A stretch of DNA of 8,196 bases, from positions 1 to 8,196 of the forward strand of contig CAJXIS010000086.1 in NCBI GenBank assembly GCA_913054115.1. The letters are read 5' to 3'. The translations under genes were made by a program, and so were the position numbers. The notes beneath the pieces are model-generated. The model saw nothing but the letters and a program-made list of their open reading frames with translations, did not search any database and was not told where the DNA came from. Of the stretch, positions 6,825 to 8,196 are shown piece after piece; the stretch's first letter is position 1, and each line of letters opens with the position of its first letter. This stretch comes from an uncultured Acidimicrobiaceae bacterium (GTDB taxonomy: Bacteria > Actinomycetota > Acidimicrobiia > Acidimicrobiales > MedAcidi-G1).

Positions 6825-6902
6825 GGCGTGTTCCTGTCTGGTTGATCCTGCTGGTCGGCCGATGGACGGGTTGATGCGGGCGGACTGCCCCCGAAAACCG
6901 AA

Positions 6903-6931
6903 GAACCTCCCGGCCCGGAGGCGGGAGGTTC
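6903..6931 (-). terminator. Attenuator terminator hairpin in the leuA leader
   Basis: GAACCTCCCG and CGGGAGGTTC form a perfect 10-bp inverted repeat with a 9-base loop. On the minus strand, the stem is followed directly by TTCGGTTTTC, a T-rich tract, giving an intrinsic terminator 78 bases before the leuA start. It lies 25 bases after the stop of the Leu-rich leader peptide, which is where an attenuator is expected. The same inverted repeat on the plus strand lacks a following T-run, so termination is directed at leuA transcription. Confidence 0.85.
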
Positions 6932-6934
6932 GGA

Positions 6935-6954
6935 CGAACGCGTATGTGCGCTCG
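6935..6954 (-). other. Possible second hairpin in the leuA leader
   Basis: On the minus strand CGAGCG (plus 6949-6954) can pair with CGTTCG (plus 6935-6940) across an 8-base loop, six pairs with one G-U. It lies just after the leader-peptide stop and could be a pause or competing structure. The same GTTCG can also pair with CGAAC (plus 6928-6932), which overlaps the terminator's 5' arm, but that loop is very tight. I could not find a convincing long antiterminator by eye. Confidence 0.35.
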
Positions 6955-6956
6955 CC

Positions 6957-6992
6957 CTAGGTCAGAAGCAGGAGGTCGAAGTTCTGTCGCAT
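6957..6992 (-). CDS. Leucine leader peptide MRQNFDLLLLT (leuA attenuator)
   Basis: An 11-codon ORF on the minus strand reads ATG CGA CAG AAC TTC GAC CTC CTG CTT CTG ACC TAG. Four consecutive Leu codons next to the stop, upstream of leuA and followed by a terminator, are the classic design of a leucine-sensing leader: ribosome stalling on scarce Leu-tRNA would let transcription continue into leuA. Three different Leu codons are used (CTC, CTG twice, CTT), including the rarer CTT in this GC-rich genome. I see no Shine-Dalgarno sequence; the -10 element lies only eight bases before the ATG, so the transcript may be leaderless, as is common in actinobacteria. Leader-peptide control of leuA has been predicted in other actinobacteria. 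No translation data are available here, so the coding call rests on position and codon content. Confidence 0.85.
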   Translation of the reverse strand: MRQNFDLLLLT

Positions 6993-7000
6993 CACGCGTC

Positions 7001-7031
7001 AGTGTAGACCCGGGGACCGACCCGGATGCAA
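7001..7031 (-). promoter_or_regulatory. Probable leuA leader promoter
   Basis: On the minus strand TACACT (plus 7001-7006) fits a -10 box, with TTGCAT (plus 7026-7031) as a candidate -35 at 19 bases, slightly longer than ideal. Transcription would start at or within two bases of the leader-peptide ATG. It lies in the 50-odd bases after serA, giving leuA its own transcription start. The -10 is more convincing than the -35. Confidence 0.5.
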
Positions 7032-7080
7032 CCCTCGCCGCCGGAGGGCGACAAGTGGCGACGGGTGCCGACCAGCGAGC

Positions 7081-8196
7081 TCAGCGCAGGTCGAGGGCGT
7101 GGACCTGCAGGATCCCGTCCCTGGACCGTAGGTCGTCGAGCACGTCCGGCGACACCGGCCCGTCGGTTGCGAGCACCATGACGGCGGTGTCCTCGCCACG
7201 GTGGTGGCCGACCGCCATGTCGGCCACGTTGACGCCGGCGTCGCCGAGCACGGTGCCGACCAGGCCGATCATCCCGGGGGTGTCCGCATTGCGCACGACG
7301 AGCATGTGGTCGGCGGGCGGCACGTCGATGATGTGGTCGTCGATCAACACGATCCGCGGTTCGGCCCGCAGGCCCACGAGCGTACCTGCGACGGAGTGCT
7401 CGTCGGAGCGCAGGGTGATGGCGTTGCGGTAGTCGGCGCTCGTCGGCGTCGAGATCGTGCGGATGTCGAGTCCCCGGTCGGCGGCCATGTCGCCGGCGTT
7501 CACATAGGTGACGGCCTCGGCCACGACCCGGTTCAGGAGGCCCTTGACGACGGCGAGTGTCGCCAGACGGTCGTCGACGTCGCCGATCTCGCCCCGGAAC
7601 TCGACATCGAGGCGTTCGGGGAGGCGGCCGGCCAGCGCCCCGAACACCTCGCCCAGCTTCTCGGCCAGCGGCACGAACGGCCGGATCACCTCGGGGGCCT
7701 CCCCGACGTCGATGTTGACGGCGAACGGCACGAAGTCTCCGGCGAGGGCGAGGGCGACCTGCTCGGCGATCGTGGTGCCGGCCTTGTCCTGGGCCTCGGT
7801 GGTGCTGGCCCCGAGGTGCGGCGTGACGATCACGCCTGGCATGCCGAACAGCGGCGACTCGGTGGTGGGCTCCTCGGCAAAGACGTCGAGTGCGGCGCCT
7901 GCGATCCTGCCCTCGCTGATCGCCGCGGCCAGTGCCTCTTCGTCGATGACACCGCCCCTGGCGACGTTCACGAGCCGCAGTCCCGGCTTGGCGAGCGCCA
8001 GCAGCCGGGCGTCGACGAGGCCCATGGTCTCGGGGGTGCGGGCCAGGTGGAGCGTGAGGAAGTCGGCCCGGGCGACGACCTCGTCGAGATCGACCATCTC
8101 CACGTCGAGCCGTCGGGCCCGCTCGTTGGACACGTACGGGTCGTGGGCGATGATGCGCATGCCGAATGCCGCCGCCCGCATGGCCACCATCTGGCC
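7081..8196 (-). CDS. serA: D-3-phosphoglycerate dehydrogenase SerA, 5' end beyond the window
   Basis: SerA oxidises 3-phosphoglycerate with NAD+ in the first step of serine synthesis. The visible 371 residues run from inside the Rossmann nucleotide-binding motif (GQMVAMRAAAFGMRIIAHDPY) to the stop at 7081-7083. Counting from the ATG at 8190, the catalytic residues expected for the D-2-hydroxyacid dehydrogenase family are present: Arg78 in NVARGGVIDEEAL, Glu107 in DVFAEEP, His125 in TPHLGAST. An intervening domain (about 155-285) resembles the extra domain of the long, M. tuberculosis-type SerA. A C-terminal ACT domain (about 296-369, beginning HMLVVRNADTPGMIGLVG) would give serine feedback control. 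About 150 N-terminal residues are outside the window. leuA lies downstream on the same strand but has its own leader promoter; only a weak CCCTC/GAGGG hairpin without a T-run (7032-7048) follows serA, so read-through is possible. Confidence 0.96.
   Translation of the reverse strand, partial: GQMVAMRAAAFGMRIIAHDPYVSNERARRLDVEMVDLDEVVARADFLTLHLARTPETMGLVDARLLALAKPGLRLVNVARGGVIDEEALAAAISEGRIAGAALDVFAEEPTTESPLFGMPGVIVTPHLGASTTEAQDKAGTTIAEQVALALAGDFVPFAVNIDVGEAPEVIRPFVPLAEKLGEVFGALAGRLPERLDVEFRGEIGDVDDRLATLAVVKGLLNRVVAEAVTYVNAGDMAADRGLDIRTISTPTSADYRNAITLRSDEHSVAGTLVGLRAEPRIVLIDDHIIDVPPADHMLVVRNADTPGMIGLVGTVLGDAGVNVADMAVGHHRGEDTAVMVLATDGPVSPDVLDDLRSRDGILQVHALDLR

Noticed and set aside
5259..6845. 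528-codon open frame on the plus strand opposite leuA
   Set aside because: Mirror of the leuA codon pattern, composition dominated by Asp, Gly, His, Val and Arg with no domain; leuA on the other strand has every expected motif.
7032..7048. CCCTC/GAGGG hairpin as the serA terminator
   Set aside because: Only five pairs and no T-tract on the minus strand; too weak to list as a feature.

Overview
This is a GC-rich window whose third codon positions are mostly G or C. It looks like an actinobacterial chromosome, most likely class Acidimicrobiia. That placement is inferred from the long, ACT-containing SerA, the lipoproteins with Thr-rich linkers, and the apparently leaderless leucine leader peptide; no 16S or other taxonomic marker is present.

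Layout. The plus strand opens with the 3' three quarters of leuC, followed 12 bases later by a complete leuD. These encode the two subunits of isopropylmalate isomerase. An accessory block of surface-protein genes follows on the same strand at 1675-5249. It holds (a) a large lipoprotein with a COG4880-type beta-propeller, (b) a collapsed, frameshifted paralogue of it that keeps only the signal peptide and the extreme C-terminus, and (c) a small lipoprotein with a Tyr-Gly-Tyr-Asp hexapeptide array and a C-terminal membrane helix. The large gene and its collapsed paralogue are each preceded by nearly the same promoter, GGAACC, 17 bases, CGTC, which is the architecture read by ECF sigma factors. 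This suggests an envelope-stress-type regulon unrelated to leucine synthesis.

The minus strand, read from the right edge, carries the 3' part of serA and then leuA (2-isopropylmalate synthase). The roughly 250 bases between them hold what appears to be a complete attenuation leader: a promoter, an 11-residue leader peptide with four consecutive Leu codons (MRQNFDLLLLT), and a perfect 10-bp terminator hairpin ending in a T-rich tract. leuA meets the small lipoprotein gene tail to tail with no spacer; the two stop codons together make TGATCA.

How the parts work together. LeuA, LeuC and LeuD carry out the first leucine-specific steps (leuB is not in view), and SerA starts serine synthesis. leuA has its own leucine-sensing attenuator, while leuCD are transcribed from outside the window. 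The lipoprotein block sits between the two leu segments and seems to be a separately regulated envelope cassette. The least-described elements are the duplicated ECF-type promoter with its decayed paralogue and the YGYD-repeat protein.
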